From an uncultured Aggregatibacter sp. (GTDB lineage Bacteria > Pseudomonadota > Gammaproteobacteria > Enterobacterales > Pasteurellaceae), in contig NZ_CABFLM010000066.1 of NCBI RefSeq assembly GCF_901873365.1, positions 1 through 19,014 of the forward strand: a stretch of 19,014 nt of DNA. The letters run 5' to 3'. The notes beneath the pieces are model-generated. The model made no database searches. It saw only the letters and a program-made list of their open reading frames with translations, and was not told the origin of the DNA. This document shows positions 1-7,389 of the stretch, piece by piece. The position numbers and the translations under genes were made by a program. The number at the start of each line of letters is the position of its first letter. Position 1 is the first letter of the stretch.

Positions 1-114
<114 letters not shown>

Positions 115-171
115 TCAATTTACCAGATTAACCAAAGTATTAAAATTTGTAATGGAGAGATTATTAAGAAG

Positions 172-247
172 TGGTGCTGATAGGCAGATTCGAACTGCCG
201 ACCTCACCCTTACCAAGGGTGCGCTCTACCAACTGAGCTATATCAGC
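172..247 (-). tRNA. thrT: tRNA-Thr (anticodon GGT)
   Basis: Reading the minus strand gives a complete 76-base cloverleaf with encoded CCA. The acceptor stem is GCTGATA pairing with TATCAGC. The anticodon loop is TTGGTAA, flanked by CACCC/GGGTG, so the anticodon is GGT. The T-arm carries GTTCGAATC. It is the last tRNA before tuf, the position of E. coli thrT. Confidence 0.97.
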
Positions 248-250
248 GCT

Positions 251-325
251 TGGAGCGGGCAGCGGGAATCGAACCCGCGTCATTAGCTTGGAAGGCTAAG
301 GTAATAGCCATTATACGATGCCCGC
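251..325 (-). tRNA. glyT: tRNA-Gly (anticodon TCC)
   Basis: This is a complete 75-base tRNA with encoded CCA. The acceptor stem starts GCGGGC and ends GCCCGC. The anticodon loop CTTCCAA lies between TTAGC and GCTAA, giving anticodon TCC. Only three bases separate it from the downstream tRNA-Thr(GGT), so the two are almost certainly processed from one transcript. Confidence 0.97.
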
Positions 326-362
326 CGTTCTTAATTCATCTGTCCCATCAGTCGCTTAGAAA

Positions 363-447
363 TGGTGGAGGGAGAAGGATTCGAACCTTCGAAGGCTGAG
401 CCGGCAGATTTACAGTCTGCTCCCTTTGGCCGCTCGGGAATCCCTCC
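363..447 (-). tRNA. tyrU: tRNA-Tyr (anticodon GTA)
   Basis: This is a complete 85-base class II tRNA with a long variable arm and encoded CCA. The acceptor stem is GGAGGGA with TCCCTCC. The anticodon loop CTGTAAA between GCAGA and TCTGC gives anticodon GTA. The long variable arm is the expected hallmark of bacterial tRNA-Tyr. Confidence 0.97.
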
Positions 448-478
448 ACGCTAATTTGGGGCTTATCACACGAGATAA

Positions 479-554
<76 letters not shown>

Positions 555-574
555 CTCGTGAACAAGTGAGGCGT

Positions 575-602
575 ATTATAGGGATTTTTTTATACCTGAC
601 AA
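575..602 (-). promoter_or_regulatory. Promoter of the tRNA-tuf operon
   Basis: On the minus strand a perfect TATAAT (575-580) lies 16 bases after TTGTCA (597-602), which matches the -35 consensus in five of six positions. A GC-rich stretch, ACGCCTC, follows the -10. Such a discriminator is typical of growth-rate and stringently controlled stable-RNA promoters; that regulation is inferred, not shown. Confidence 0.85.
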
Positions 603-770
603 GTCTTTTTTTTTATAAATCGTTTTTTTTTAATTATTCGTTTAATTATCAAACAAAAGAGAATACTGATTTGCTTAATTTATAAGCACAACTAAATTTT
701 TACTGCGCATCCTTTCATTTATAAGGTATATTTCACCCATTATTTTACTCAACGGAAGCGCAATTTAATC

Positions 771-1724
771 GTGGAATCTCCAATTTCTGACACTTTTTCA
801 GACAAATTAACCCCCTTTTTATCCTTTGAACGACAGCATTGGGCTGCCTTACGCAAATCCGTGCCATTAAAATTGACCGAGCAAGATCTTAAACCGCTAC
901 TGGGTTTTAATGAAGAATTATCGCTGGATGAAGTACGTACAATTTACCTGCCACTCACCCGCCTGATTAACTACTATATAGAAGAAAACATTCGTCGCCA
1001 GAATGTTCTTCATCGCTTTCTTGGCGGAGAAAGTCCCAAAGTACCCTATATCATCAGTATTGCCGGCAGTGTTGCCGTAGGCAAAAGCACCTCGGCACGC
1101 ATTTTACAATCTCTTCTTAGCCATTGGCCGAGTGAACGGAAAGTGGATTTAATTACTACCGATGGTTTTTTGCATCCGCTTTCTTATTTACAAAAGCATC
1201 AACTATTACAAAAGAAAGGTTTTCCGATTTCTTACGATACACCAAAATTAATTCATTTCTTAGCTGATATCAAATCCGGTAAACATCATGTGAAAGCACC
1301 AATTTATTCTCATTTAACTTATGACATTATTCCTGAACAGTTTAATGTTATTGATCAACCGGATATTCTGATATTAGAAGGGCTCAACGTCCTCCAACCC
1401 AATGATAATCGTGCAAATCAAACCTTCGTTTCAGATTTTGTGGATTTTTCGATTTATGTGGACGCAGAAGAAAGCTTATTAAAAGAATGGTATATCCGTC
1501 GATTCTTAAAATTCCGACAAAGTGCGTTTTCTAACCCGAATTCCTATTTTAAACATTATGCCAATCTTTCCGAACAAGAAGCCATTGCAACAGCCAGCCG
1601 TATTTGGGATGACATTAATGGATTAAATTTAAGAGAAAATATTTTGCCGACCCGTGAACGTGCCAATCTAATCTTAAAGAAAGGGGTTAATCATGAAGTC
1701 GAGTTAGTCAAACTGCGAAAATAA
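771..1724 (+). CDS. coaA: Pantothenate kinase (type I, CoaA)
   Basis: This kinase phosphorylates pantothenate with ATP, the first and regulated step of coenzyme A synthesis in the cytoplasm. The 317-residue product matches E. coli CoaA in length and along its whole sequence as I remember it. The Walker A loop GSVAVGKST is at about residues 99-107, followed by ELITTDGFLHP-like and QPDILILEGLNVLQ blocks and a C-terminal NILPTRERA block. The start codon is GTG with a GGAAG-like element about 12 bases upstream; no better start fits the family N-terminus. It diverges from the tRNA-tuf operon and ends at a terminator shared with crp. The CoA pathway reappears nearby as coaBC. Confidence 0.97.
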   Translation: MESPISDTFSDKLTPFLSFERQHWAALRKSVPLKLTEQDLKPLLGFNEELSLDEVRTIYLPLTRLINYYIEENIRRQNVLHRFLGGESPKVPYIISIAGSVAVGKSTSARILQSLLSHWPSERKVDLITTDGFLHPLSYLQKHQLLQKKGFPISYDTPKLIHFLADIKSGKHHVKAPIYSHLTYDIIPEQFNVIDQPDILILEGLNVLQPNDNRANQTFVSDFVDFSIYVDAEESLLKEWYIRRFLKFRQSAFSNPNSYFKHYANLSEQEAIATASRIWDDINGLNLRENILPTRERANLILKKGVNHEVELVKLRK

Positions 1725-1734
1725 GACAAAAAGA

Positions 1735-1778
1735 GACCGCACTTAATTCAGTAAGACATAAAGTGCGGTCGTTTTTCT
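1735..1778. terminator. Bidirectional terminator built from two facing uptake signals (coaA / crp)
   Basis: GACCGCACTT (1735-1744) pairs perfectly with AAGTGCGGTC (1761-1770), leaving a 16-base loop. T-rich tracts follow on both strands (GTTTTTCTTT on plus, TCTTTTTG on minus). It lies between the ends of the convergent genes coaA and crp. Paired uptake signals acting as terminators are well known in Haemophilus and relatives. Confidence 0.85.
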
Positions 1779-1786
1779 TTCTATTT

Positions 1787-2431
1787 TTATCGAGTCCCAT
1801 GAATCACGATTGTTTTACCATGGGCTGTAATCAAATGTTGCTCTTCCAACATTCTCATAATACGCCCCACTGTTTCACGAGAGCATCCCACCATCTGTCC
1901 GATTTCCTGACGGGTAATTTTAATTTGCATCCCGTCCGGATGCGTCATGGCGTCCGGCATTTTGGCTAAATTTAATAAGGTTTGCGCAATACGTCCGGTC
2001 ACATCTAAGAAAGCTAGATTGCTGACTTGCCGTGATGTTCGTTGTAAGCGATGGGCTAATTGTGCGGTCAGATACATTAAAATATCGGGGCTAACTTGAA
2101 TTAATTGACGAAATTTCCGATAGGAAATTTCAGCAACCTCACAAGCGGTCTTTGCTTTAACCCATGCAGAACGCAGTTGACCATCTTCAAATAATCCTGC
2201 CTCACCAAAGAACTCGCCCTTGCCTAAATAGGTCAAAATCATTTCCCTGCCGTCTTCATCCTTTACCATGACGGAAACCGAACCGCTAATGATGTAATAC
2301 AACGTATCTGCTTCTTCTCCGGCGTTAATCAGTATGCTTTTCGCTGCATATTTTTTGATGTGGCAATGTGATAAAAACCACTCCAGCATCGGATCCGTCG
2401 GTTGTGTGGCTTGTGCGTCCTGTTCCTGCAC
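1787..2431 (-). CDS. crp: cAMP receptor protein (CRP), global transcription regulator
   Basis: CRP binds cAMP and then DNA at TGTGA-type sites; in Haemophilus it also drives competence genes. The 214-residue product has the cyclic-nucleotide domain with FFGEAGLFEDGQLRSAW (74-90, holding the Glu, Arg and Ser that bind the cAMP phosphate and ribose). The long C-helix has Thr-Ser at 132-133. A winged helix-turn-helix RQEIGQMVGCSRETVGR is at about 174-190. The start is GTG with GGAGG six bases upstream, the best ribosome site available; an overlapping ATG just upstream is out of frame. It is the last gene of the coaBC-dut-slmA-yheU-crp string. Its N-terminal tail before the conserved DP(M/V)LEWFL block is variable in the family. 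Confidence 0.97.
   Translation of the reverse strand: MQEQDAQATQPTDPMLEWFLSHCHIKKYAAKSILINAGEEADTLYYIISGSVSVMVKDEDGREMILTYLGKGEFFGEAGLFEDGQLRSAWVKAKTACEVAEISYRKFRQLIQVSPDILMYLTAQLAHRLQRTSRQVSNLAFLDVTGRIAQTLLNLAKMPDAMTHPDGMQIKITRQEIGQMVGCSRETVGRIMRMLEEQHLITAHGKTIVIHGTR
2141..2149 (+). repeat. Single ACAAGCGGT uptake-type 9-mer inside crp
   Basis: ACAAGCGGT is the core of the uptake signal used by the Actinobacillus pleuropneumoniae branch of Pasteurellaceae, unlike the AAGTGCGGT form that dominates this window. It overlaps crp codons for the segment around residues 94-98. One copy may be chance. Confidence 0.4.
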
Positions 2432-2467
2432 GTAAAACCTCCATCTAATTATGAAAAACTAAAAGGT

Positions 2468-2686
2468 TTATCTAAAAAAATCCGTTTTATCTTTTATATC
2501 GATAGATTCATGTAGTTCAGACCAAACAATCACCGCACGTCCTTGGCGGATTTTGTTCAGTAGCGCTTTCTTTTTTTGTTCGAAAGTCTGTTCATGTGAA
2601 CCATAATCGGTTCCTTCACGTAAAATGACGCTTTCCACAATATTGATTAAGGTGTCTTCCGCCAGTTCTTGCCAAGGAATAATCAC
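2468..2686 (-). CDS. yheU: YheU family small protein (UPF0270)
   Basis: The product is a 72-residue soluble protein of unknown function, close to E. coli YheU. The shared pattern is an N-terminal MIIPWQEL, then ESVILREGTDYG, then a C-terminal AVIVWSELHES. The start is GTG (2684-2686) with TTTAGG about nine bases upstream; an ATG four bases further upstream runs into TGA at once, so GTG is the reading start. It sits 23 bases after slmA and 36 bases before crp, so it is probably co-transcribed with both. Confidence 0.93.
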   Translation of the reverse strand: MIIPWQELAEDTLINIVESVILREGTDYGSHEQTFEQKKKALLNKIRQGRAVIVWSELHESIDIKDKTDFFR

Positions 2687-2709
2687 GACATATTACCTAA
2701 ATAAATAAA

Positions 2710-3309
2710 TTATGCAAATAAGCTTTCAATGAGCTGCCATTGCTGGCTAAACCCTTGATTTGGTGTGTGTCGGAAGTTGGAACGCACATAGCGCATAAAC
2801 TGCCCTTCACAGAGGGTGACGAGGTGTGCGGCGATAATGCGTTCGTCCACGTTAAATCCGCGTCCTTCGCGCAATTTTCGCATTTGCAGAATATTCACAA
2901 ACTGCAATTCCAGCCTGTCAAAAAAGGTGGCAACGCGGGCTTGTAGTTTGGCATCTTCAAACATCAACGCATGGCCGGTTAACACACGGGTTAAACCGGG
3001 GTTTTTACGGGCAAAATCCAAGATCATCTGCAGGATGTCTTTTACCCGTTGCATAGTGTTGGTTTCGTTTTTGATCGATTGTGAAATGCGATTAAGCAAT
3101 GTGCTTTCGATATTCTCAATTAAGGCTTCAAAAATCTTGGTTTTGCTCGGGTAATAACGGTACAACGCCGCTTCTGATACGCCCACTTCTGCGGCTAAAC
3201 GCGCCGTTGTCATACGCTCCATGCCGCGTTCGGAATGCAACATATGCGTGAGCACCGTCAACACTTGTTGGCGGCGTTCTTTAATACTGCGTTTATTGGT
3301 TTGTTCCAT
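2710..3309 (-). CDS. slmA: Nucleoid occlusion factor SlmA (TetR family)
   Basis: SlmA binds specific chromosomal sites and blocks FtsZ ring assembly over the nucleoid. The 199-residue product has a TetR-type helix-turn-helix (MTTARLAAEVGVSEAALYRY, about 33-52) followed by the ligand-domain block NPGLTRVLTGHALMFE that is diagnostic of SlmA rather than other TetR proteins. Its ATG overlaps the TAA stop of dut by one base (TAATG), indicating translational coupling. The slmA-dut-coaBC neighbourhood is conserved in gammaproteobacteria. Confidence 0.96.
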   Translation of the reverse strand: MEQTNKRSIKERRQQVLTVLTHMLHSERGMERMTTARLAAEVGVSEAALYRYYPSKTKIFEALIENIESTLLNRISQSIKNETNTMQRVKDILQMILDFARKNPGLTRVLTGHALMFEDAKLQARVATFFDRLELQFVNILQMRKLREGRGFNVDERIIAAHLVTLCEGQFMRYVRSNFRHTPNQGFSQQWQLIESLFA

Positions 3310-3764
3310 TAGTGTTTACCTGAATGGCCGAAACCGCCTTCGCCACGTTCTGTGGCATGAAATTCGTTGACGATATTAAATTCTGCTTGCACAACGGGCA
3401 CAAAGACTAATTGCGCGATGCGATCGCCTACTTCAATTTTGAACGGTTCATTGCCACGATTCCACACGGAAACCATGAGCGGACCTTGATAATCAGAATC
3501 GATTAAACCGACTAAATTGCCCAACACAATGCCGTGTTTATGGCCTAAACCGGAACGCGGTAAAATCACTGCCGCTAAATTGGGATCGGCAATATAAATA
3601 GAAAGCCCCGTTGGAATTAATTTGGTTTCACCCGGTTGGATTTCAATGCCATTGTCTAGGAGCGCACGTAAATCCAAACCGGCTGATCCTTCAGTAGCAT
3701 ACGTTGGCAAAGGAAATTCGCTGCCAAGACGGCTATCTAAAATTTTAACGTCAATTTTTTTCAT
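3309..3764 (-). CDS. dut: dUTP diphosphatase (dUTPase)
   Basis: The enzyme hydrolyses dUTP to dUMP and pyrophosphate, keeping uracil out of DNA and feeding thymidylate synthesis. All five trimeric dUTPase motifs are visible in the 151 residues: AGLDLRA (28-34), PRSGLGHKHGIV (69-80), NLVGLIDSDYQG (83-94, with the catalytic Asp), GDRIAQLVF (113-121) and the C-terminal GEGGFGHSG (141-149). The length equals that of E. coli Dut. A purine-rich GGAAAAGA precedes the ATG. It overlaps slmA by one base and follows coaBC by 68 bases. Confidence 0.97.
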   Translation of the reverse strand: MKKIDVKILDSRLGSEFPLPTYATEGSAGLDLRALLDNGIEIQPGETKLIPTGLSIYIADPNLAAVILPRSGLGHKHGIVLGNLVGLIDSDYQGPLMVSVWNRGNEPFKIEVGDRIAQLVFVPVVQAEFNIVNEFHATERGEGGFGHSGKH

Positions 3765-3805
3765 TGTGATCTTTTCCTTTAACGAAATCTTTTGTGTTTT
3801 TGATA

Positions 3806-3814
3806 AAGTGCGGT
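3806..3814 (+). repeat. Uptake signal core (AAGTGCGGT) between coaBC and dut
   Basis: This is a single forward copy in the 68-base gap within the minus-strand operon. It has no facing partner, so it is not a terminator by itself. A run of G and T follows on the plus strand. Confidence 0.85.
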
Positions 3815-3832
3815 GGGTTTTTGTTGTGTTTT

Positions 3833-5032
3833 TTATTGACGGTAATGCGCCATAATTTCACTGACTAATGCTTCTGCTAAGGTATTTTTATCCGCCTGCG
3901 GCAAGACTTTTTCGCCATGCTTCCAAAAGAGGTGTAGCGCATTGTGATCTTGTCCGAACACTTGCCCACCGGAAACGTCATTAGCACAAATCATATCCAA
4001 ATTTTTGCGCGTCAGTTTATCTTTCGCATAATCGGCAACATTCTGCGTTTCAGCCGCAAACCCAATAGTGAAAGGGCGCTTTTCCGTAAGATGCGCCACA
4101 TCTGCGATGATGTCCGGATTTTTAACGAGCTTTAACGTCATTTCTTCAGCCGATTTTTTGATTTTTTGATCAGCGATATCCGCAATACGGTAATCCGCCA
4201 CCGCAGCACAACCAATAAAAATGTGATTTTTGACCGCACTTTCTAAGGCGGTTTGCCACATTTCTTGCGCGGAAGTGACATTAATACGATGAATATTGGG
4301 TGAGGCGGTCAGATTCACCGGGCCGGCAATTAGCGTCACCTGTGCGCCACGTTTGGCAAAAGCCTCTGCAATGGCAAAGCCCATTTTACCGGAGCTGTGA
4401 TTGGAAATGTAACGCACTGGATCGATGGCCTCGCGTGTTGGACCTGCTGTAATAGCAACATGGAGTCCGAGCAAATCTTGCTGTCCCGCAAAATGATGGC
4501 AAAGTGCGGTGAAAATTTCAGAAGGTTCGGACATCCGCCCAGCACCTACATCACCACAGGCCTGTTCACCACTGTTCGGGCCGATAAGTTGTATGCCACG
4601 GCTTAAAAGTGCGGTCAGATTTTGCTGCATTATGGCTTGGCGATACATTTGTTGATTCATCGCCGGCGCAAGAAAAATCGGTGCGCTGGTAGCAAGACAA
4701 ATCGTAGAAAGTAAATCGTTCGCGATGCCGACAGTTAAGCGAGCAATAAAATCGGCACTGGCTGGCGCGATTAATACGACATCCGCCCATTTTGCCAATT
4801 CAATATGTCCCATTGCCAGTTCTGCTTGCGGATCCAATAACGATTGCGCCACGGCATTGCCGGAAATCGCTTGCAAGGTGAGTGGGGTCACAAATTCTGC
4901 GGCGGCAGGCGTGAGCACCACACGAACCTGCGCATTGGCTTTGCGTAATAAACGAATTAATTCGATGGTTTTGTACGCGGCAATGCCGCCGGTAATGCCC
5001 ACAACAATGCGTTTATTTTCTAGATTAATCAT
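3833..5032 (-). CDS. coaBC: Bifunctional phosphopantothenoylcysteine decarboxylase / phosphopantothenate-cysteine ligase
   Basis: The protein makes 4'-phosphopantetheine from 4'-phosphopantothenate: the CoaB half joins cysteine using CTP, and the CoaC half decarboxylates the product with FMN. In the 399 residues, the N-terminal flavoprotein domain has VVGITGGIAAYK (10-21), the active-site His76 in MGHIE, the PAMN loop (123-126) and the NSGEQACGDVGAGRM lid with Cys159. The ligase domain follows from about 190 with ITAGPTREAIDPVRYISN, AVADYR and a Lys-rich KIKKS. The ATG is the family start. It heads the operon that continues into dut-slmA-yheU-crp. Three uptake signals fall inside the gene. 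Confidence 0.97.
   Translation of the reverse strand: MINLENKRIVVGITGGIAAYKTIELIRLLRKANAQVRVVLTPAAAEFVTPLTLQAISGNAVAQSLLDPQAELAMGHIELAKWADVVLIAPASADFIARLTVGIANDLLSTICLATSAPIFLAPAMNQQMYRQAIMQQNLTALLSRGIQLIGPNSGEQACGDVGAGRMSEPSEIFTALCHHFAGQQDLLGLHVAITAGPTREAIDPVRYISNHSSGKMGFAIAEAFAKRGAQVTLIAGPVNLTASPNIHRINVTSAQEMWQTALESAVKNHIFIGCAAVADYRIADIADQKIKKSAEEMTLKLVKNPDIIADVAHLTEKRPFTIGFAAETQNVADYAKDKLTRKNLDMICANDVSGGQVFGQDHNALHLFWKHGEKVLPQADKNTLAEALVSEIMAHYRQ
4233..4615. repeat. Three uptake signal cores clustered inside coaBC
   Basis: AAGTGCGGT cores lie at 4233-4241 (minus orientation), 4502-4510 (plus) and 4607-4615 (plus). All are inside the coaBC reading frame, around the linker and start of the ligase domain and the flavoprotein domain. 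Three copies in 383 bases is denser than the window average of roughly one per kb. Confidence 0.85.
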
Positions 5033-5075
5033 GCTTGAATCCCATGAATTGACTGACTCGGAGATGAATCCGCTT

Positions 5076-5102
5076 ATTCTACTTGAATTATGATTTAATC
5101 AA
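5076..5102 (-). promoter_or_regulatory. Candidate promoter for coaBC
   Basis: On the minus strand TAGAAT (5076-5081) is preceded after 15 bases by TTGATT (5097-5102), about 45 bases upstream of the coaBC ATG. The spacer is short (16 if TTTGAT is taken instead), so this is a candidate only. It is the only convincing -10-like element in the coaBC/radC divergent gap. Confidence 0.4.
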
Positions 5103-5208
5103 AAATCTTATTTTGCGATCCCAATCCCATCTTTTAAATGTACTTTTTGGATTTTACGACGCCCTGTGAATGAATAGCGAATCTGTTATTTTTTGCGAGG
5201 TTAAAGAA

Positions 5209-5868
5209 ATGGATGAGGCCTTAATGCCAAGGGAAAAGCTCTTAAAATATGGCGCTGCGGCATTGACAGATGATGAGCTTTTGGCCATCTTCTTGCGTAC
5301 TGGCATTAAAGATTGTCCGGTGATGCAGCTATCGAAAAATGTGCTACAACATTTTGGCTCGTTGCGAGGGCTCATTAGCGCCAATCAAAAGCAGTTTTGT
5401 GCCGTGAAAGGCATTGGTATTACGCAGTTTATTCAGTTGCAAGCTTGTACGGAAATGACCCGTCGTTATTTATTGGCGGAACTTAAAGAAGGGTATTGTT
5501 TTAGTTCGTCAGAGACGGTGAAAATGTACTTACAAACAGAGTTAGAAAATACAGAGCGAGAAATTTTCTTAGTGCTTTTCTTAGATAACCAACATCGGTT
5601 GATTAAGCAGGAACGCTTGTTTCTCGGCACAATTAATAAAGCGATGGTGTATCCGCGCGAAGTCATCAAGGAAGCGTTGGCTTGTAATGCGGCGGCGATT
5701 ATTCTGGCTCATAATCACCCTTCCGGTGTGGCAGAACCTAGTTTTTCCGACCGACAAATTACGGAGGCGATCAAGCAGGCGGCAGAGTTGGTGGAAATCC
5801 GTGTGCTGGATCATTTTGTGATTGGCAAAGGCGATTATTTTTCCTTTGCGGAACAAAATCTGCTCTAA
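5209..5868 (+). CDS. radC: RadC/JAB1-type (MPN+) domain protein
   Basis: This is a RadC family protein with a C-terminal JAMM metallopeptidase-like fold; an early link to DNA repair is not firmly supported, and its biochemical role is unsettled. A helix-hairpin-helix-like AVKGIGITQF lies in the N-terminal half. The JAMM motif is complete (EVIKEAL, then AHNHPSG, then the distal S/D of SFSDRQ). I start at 5209 (MDEALMPREK), where GAGG lies eight bases upstream; this gives 219 residues, close to family length. An in-frame ATG at 5170 would add 13 residues but has no ribosome site. It diverges from coaBC and precedes rpmB, as in E. coli. Confidence 0.93.
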   Translation: MDEALMPREKLLKYGAAALTDDELLAIFLRTGIKDCPVMQLSKNVLQHFGSLRGLISANQKQFCAVKGIGITQFIQLQACTEMTRRYLLAELKEGYCFSSSETVKMYLQTELENTEREIFLVLFLDNQHRLIKQERLFLGTINKAMVYPREVIKEALACNAAAIILAHNHPSGVAEPSFSDRQITEAIKQAAELVEIRVLDHFVIGKGDYFSFAEQNLL

Positions 5869-5873
5869 AACGC

Positions 5874-5882
5874 ACCGCACTT
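5874..5882 (-). repeat. Uptake signal core after radC
   Basis: This is a single copy in minus orientation (ACCGCACTT on plus), four bases after the radC stop. There is no inverted partner nearby, so I do not call it a terminator. Confidence 0.85.
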
Positions 5883-5927
5883 TGGGATAAATTTTCGTTT
5901 TAATGTCAGCAAATTCAGGATTTAGGC

Positions 5928-5956
5928 TTGAGAATGCAAGATAAAGTGAGTATAAT
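5928..5956 (+). promoter_or_regulatory. Strong promoter of rpmB-rpmG
   Basis: TTGAGA (5928-5933) and a perfect TATAAT (5951-5956) are separated by the ideal 17 bases. Transcription should start near 5963, giving a leader of about 115 bases before rpmB. Confidence 0.87.
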
Positions 5957-5980
5957 GCACGACCTTTAATATAGTATGCG

Positions 5981-6055
5981 GGTCGGGTTATACGACCTGA
6001 CGAGGTCATTCAAAAAGCGATTTTTGAAATATTCCGAACCGTAAGCTCGAGCTTA
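5981..6055 (+). promoter_or_regulatory. Structured 5' leader of rpmB mRNA
   Basis: Four consecutive inverted repeats lie between the promoter and the rpmB ribosome site. They are GGTCG/CGACC (5981-5997), TGAC/GTCA (5998-6008), TTCAAAAA/TTTTTGAA with a 4-base loop (6009-6028), and the palindrome TAAGCTCGAGCTTA (6042-6055). No U-run follows them, so they do not look like a simple terminator. A role in translation control or mRNA stability is inferred. Confidence 0.5.
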
Positions 6056-6077
6056 AATTTCATTATTGGAGATTAAT

Positions 6078-6314
6078 ATGTCTAGAGTCTGTCAAGTAAC
6101 AGGCAAGCGTCCGGCAGTGGGTAACAACCGCTCTCACGCAATGAACGCGACTCGTCGTCGTTTTCTTCCTAACCTTCACACTCACCGTTTCTGGGTTGAA
6201 AGTGAAAACCGTTTCGTAACATTACGCTTAACTGCAAAAGGTATGCGTATTATTGATAAAAAAGGCATTGATGCAGTTTTAGCTGAAATCCGTGCTCGTG
6301 GCGAGAAAATCTAA
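6078..6314 (+). CDS. rpmB: 50S ribosomal protein L28
   Basis: This is a structural protein of the large ribosomal subunit. The 78 residues from MSRVCQVTGKRP to the C-terminal ARGEKI match E. coli L28 in length and nearly residue for residue. I start at the ATG at 6078, where GGAG is seven bases upstream; a longer reading from a TTG at 6066 would place the ribosome site inside the gene. rpmG follows after 11 bases. Confidence 0.98.
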   Translation: MSRVCQVTGKRPAVGNNRSHAMNATRRRFLPNLHTHRFWVESENRFVTLRLTAKGMRIIDKKGIDAVLAEIRARGEKI

Positions 6315-6325
6315 GGAGCTAACAA

Positions 6326-6496
6326 ATGGCAGCAAAAGGTGCTCGTGAGAAAATCCGTTTAGTTTCTACCGCAGAAACTGGTCATTTCTACACAACTGAC
6401 AAAAACAAACGTAATATGCCTGAAAAAATGGAAATCAAAAAATTTGATCCAGTTGTGCGTAAACACGTTATTTATAAAGAAGCAAAAATCAAATAA
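6326..6496 (+). CDS. rpmG: 50S ribosomal protein L33
   Basis: This is a 56-residue large-subunit ribosomal protein beginning [20 protein letters not shown] and ending in a lysine-rich [14 protein letters not shown] lies seven bases before the ATG, and a terminator follows 15 bases after the stop. It carries no CxxC pairs, so it is the zinc-free type of L33, as in E. coli. It forms the classic pair with rpmB. Confidence 0.98.
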
Positions 6497-6510
6497 TTTT
6501 GCGTGAATTG

Positions 6511-6538
6511 AAAAACCCGACACTGTTCGGGTTTTTTT
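6511..6538 (+). terminator. Rho-independent terminator after rpmG
   Basis: CCCGA (6516-6520) and TCGGG (6527-6531) form a stem with a 6-base loop, extended by flanking A and T runs and followed by seven Ts. In E. coli a terminator also sits between rpmG and mutM. Partial read-through may supply mutM, since only 27 bases remain before its ATG. Confidence 0.85.
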
Positions 6539-6565
6539 ATATCCAGTGGCTATCGGAGAAAGAGA

Positions 6566-7381
6566 ATGCCTGAACTACCTGAAGTCGAAACCGCACTGCG
6601 TGGCGTGAGCCCTTATTTGAAAGATTACGTGATTGAAAAAATTGAGGTACGCCAGCCGAAACTCCGTTGGACAGTATCACCGGCATTATCGACATTGCAT
6701 CAGGTGAAAATTCTGGATCTTACTCGCCGTGCTAAATACCTCATCATTCATACCGAACAAGGCTATATCATCGGGCACCTAGGAATGTCGGGAACCGTAA
6801 GAATCGTACCGCATGACAGCCTGGTTGATAAACACGATCACTTGGATATTGTAATGAACAACGGCAGATTATTACGCTATAACGATCCGCGCCGTTTTGG
6901 CGCTTGGTTATGGACGGAAAAATTAGACGAGTTTCATTTATTTTTGAAACTGGGGCCGGAACCGCTATCAGAGGAATTTAACGCCGACTATCTTTTCAAA
7001 AAATCTCGCAAAAAAACGACCGCACTTAAAACCTTTTTAATGGATAATGCTGTGGTGGTGGGCGTTGGCAACATTTATGCGAATGAAAGTTTGTTCTTGT
7101 CCGGCTTGCACCCATTAAAACTTGCCGCGAATCTCACCCGAAAACAGTGTGAGCGTTTGGTCGAAACCATTAAATCCGTTCTTGCCAAAGCCATTGAACA
7201 AGGTGGAACCACACTCAAAGATTTCTTACAACCTGATGGCAGACCGGGTTATTTCGCCCAAGAATTGTTGGTTTACGGGAATAAAGGCAAACCTTGCCCA
7301 ACGTGCGGTACAAAAATTGAAAGTTTAGTCATCGGGCAACGGAATAGTTTTTATTGCCCGATGTGTCAGAAGAAAAGTTAA
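6566..7381 (+). CDS. mutM: Formamidopyrimidine-DNA glycosylase (Fpg/MutM)
   Basis: This base-excision repair enzyme removes 8-oxoguanine and formamidopyrimidines and nicks the abasic site. The N-terminus is MPELPEVE: Pro2 is the catalytic nucleophile and Glu3 assists it. Lys57 is conserved. The C-terminal zinc finger has Cys244, Cys247, Cys264 and Cys267. The product is 271 residues, near the E. coli length. It follows rpmB-rpmG as in E. coli and ends eight bases from the end of convergent mnmA, with no clear terminator between them. An uptake signal lies in frame at 7019. Confidence 0.98.
   Translation: MPELPEVETALRGVSPYLKDYVIEKIEVRQPKLRWTVSPALSTLHQVKILDLTRRAKYLIIHTEQGYIIGHLGMSGTVRIVPHDSLVDKHDHLDIVMNNGRLLRYNDPRRFGAWLWTEKLDEFHLFLKLGPEPLSEEFNADYLFKKSRKKTTALKTFLMDNAVVVGVGNIYANESLFLSGLHPLKLAANLTRKQCERLVETIKSVLAKAIEQGGTTLKDFLQPDGRPGYFAQELLVYGNKGKPCPTCGTKIESLVIGQRNSFYCPMCQKKS
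7019..7027 (-). repeat. Uptake signal core inside mutM
   Basis: ACCGCACTT on the plus strand encodes the Thr-Ala-Leu of the KKTTALKTFL segment in MutM. It is a single copy in coding sequence. Confidence 0.85.
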
Positions 7382-7389
7382 CGATATAA

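Noticed and set aside
603..632. T-rich runs between the tRNA operon and coaA as a terminator
   Set aside because: There is no stem before them, and they lie between two divergent promoters; they are more likely an A/T-rich UP-like region for the tRNA promoter.
1763..1969. Plus-strand open frame overlapping the 3' end of crp
   Set aside because: It lies antisense to crp, starts inside the terminator and has no ribosome site or recognisable protein features.
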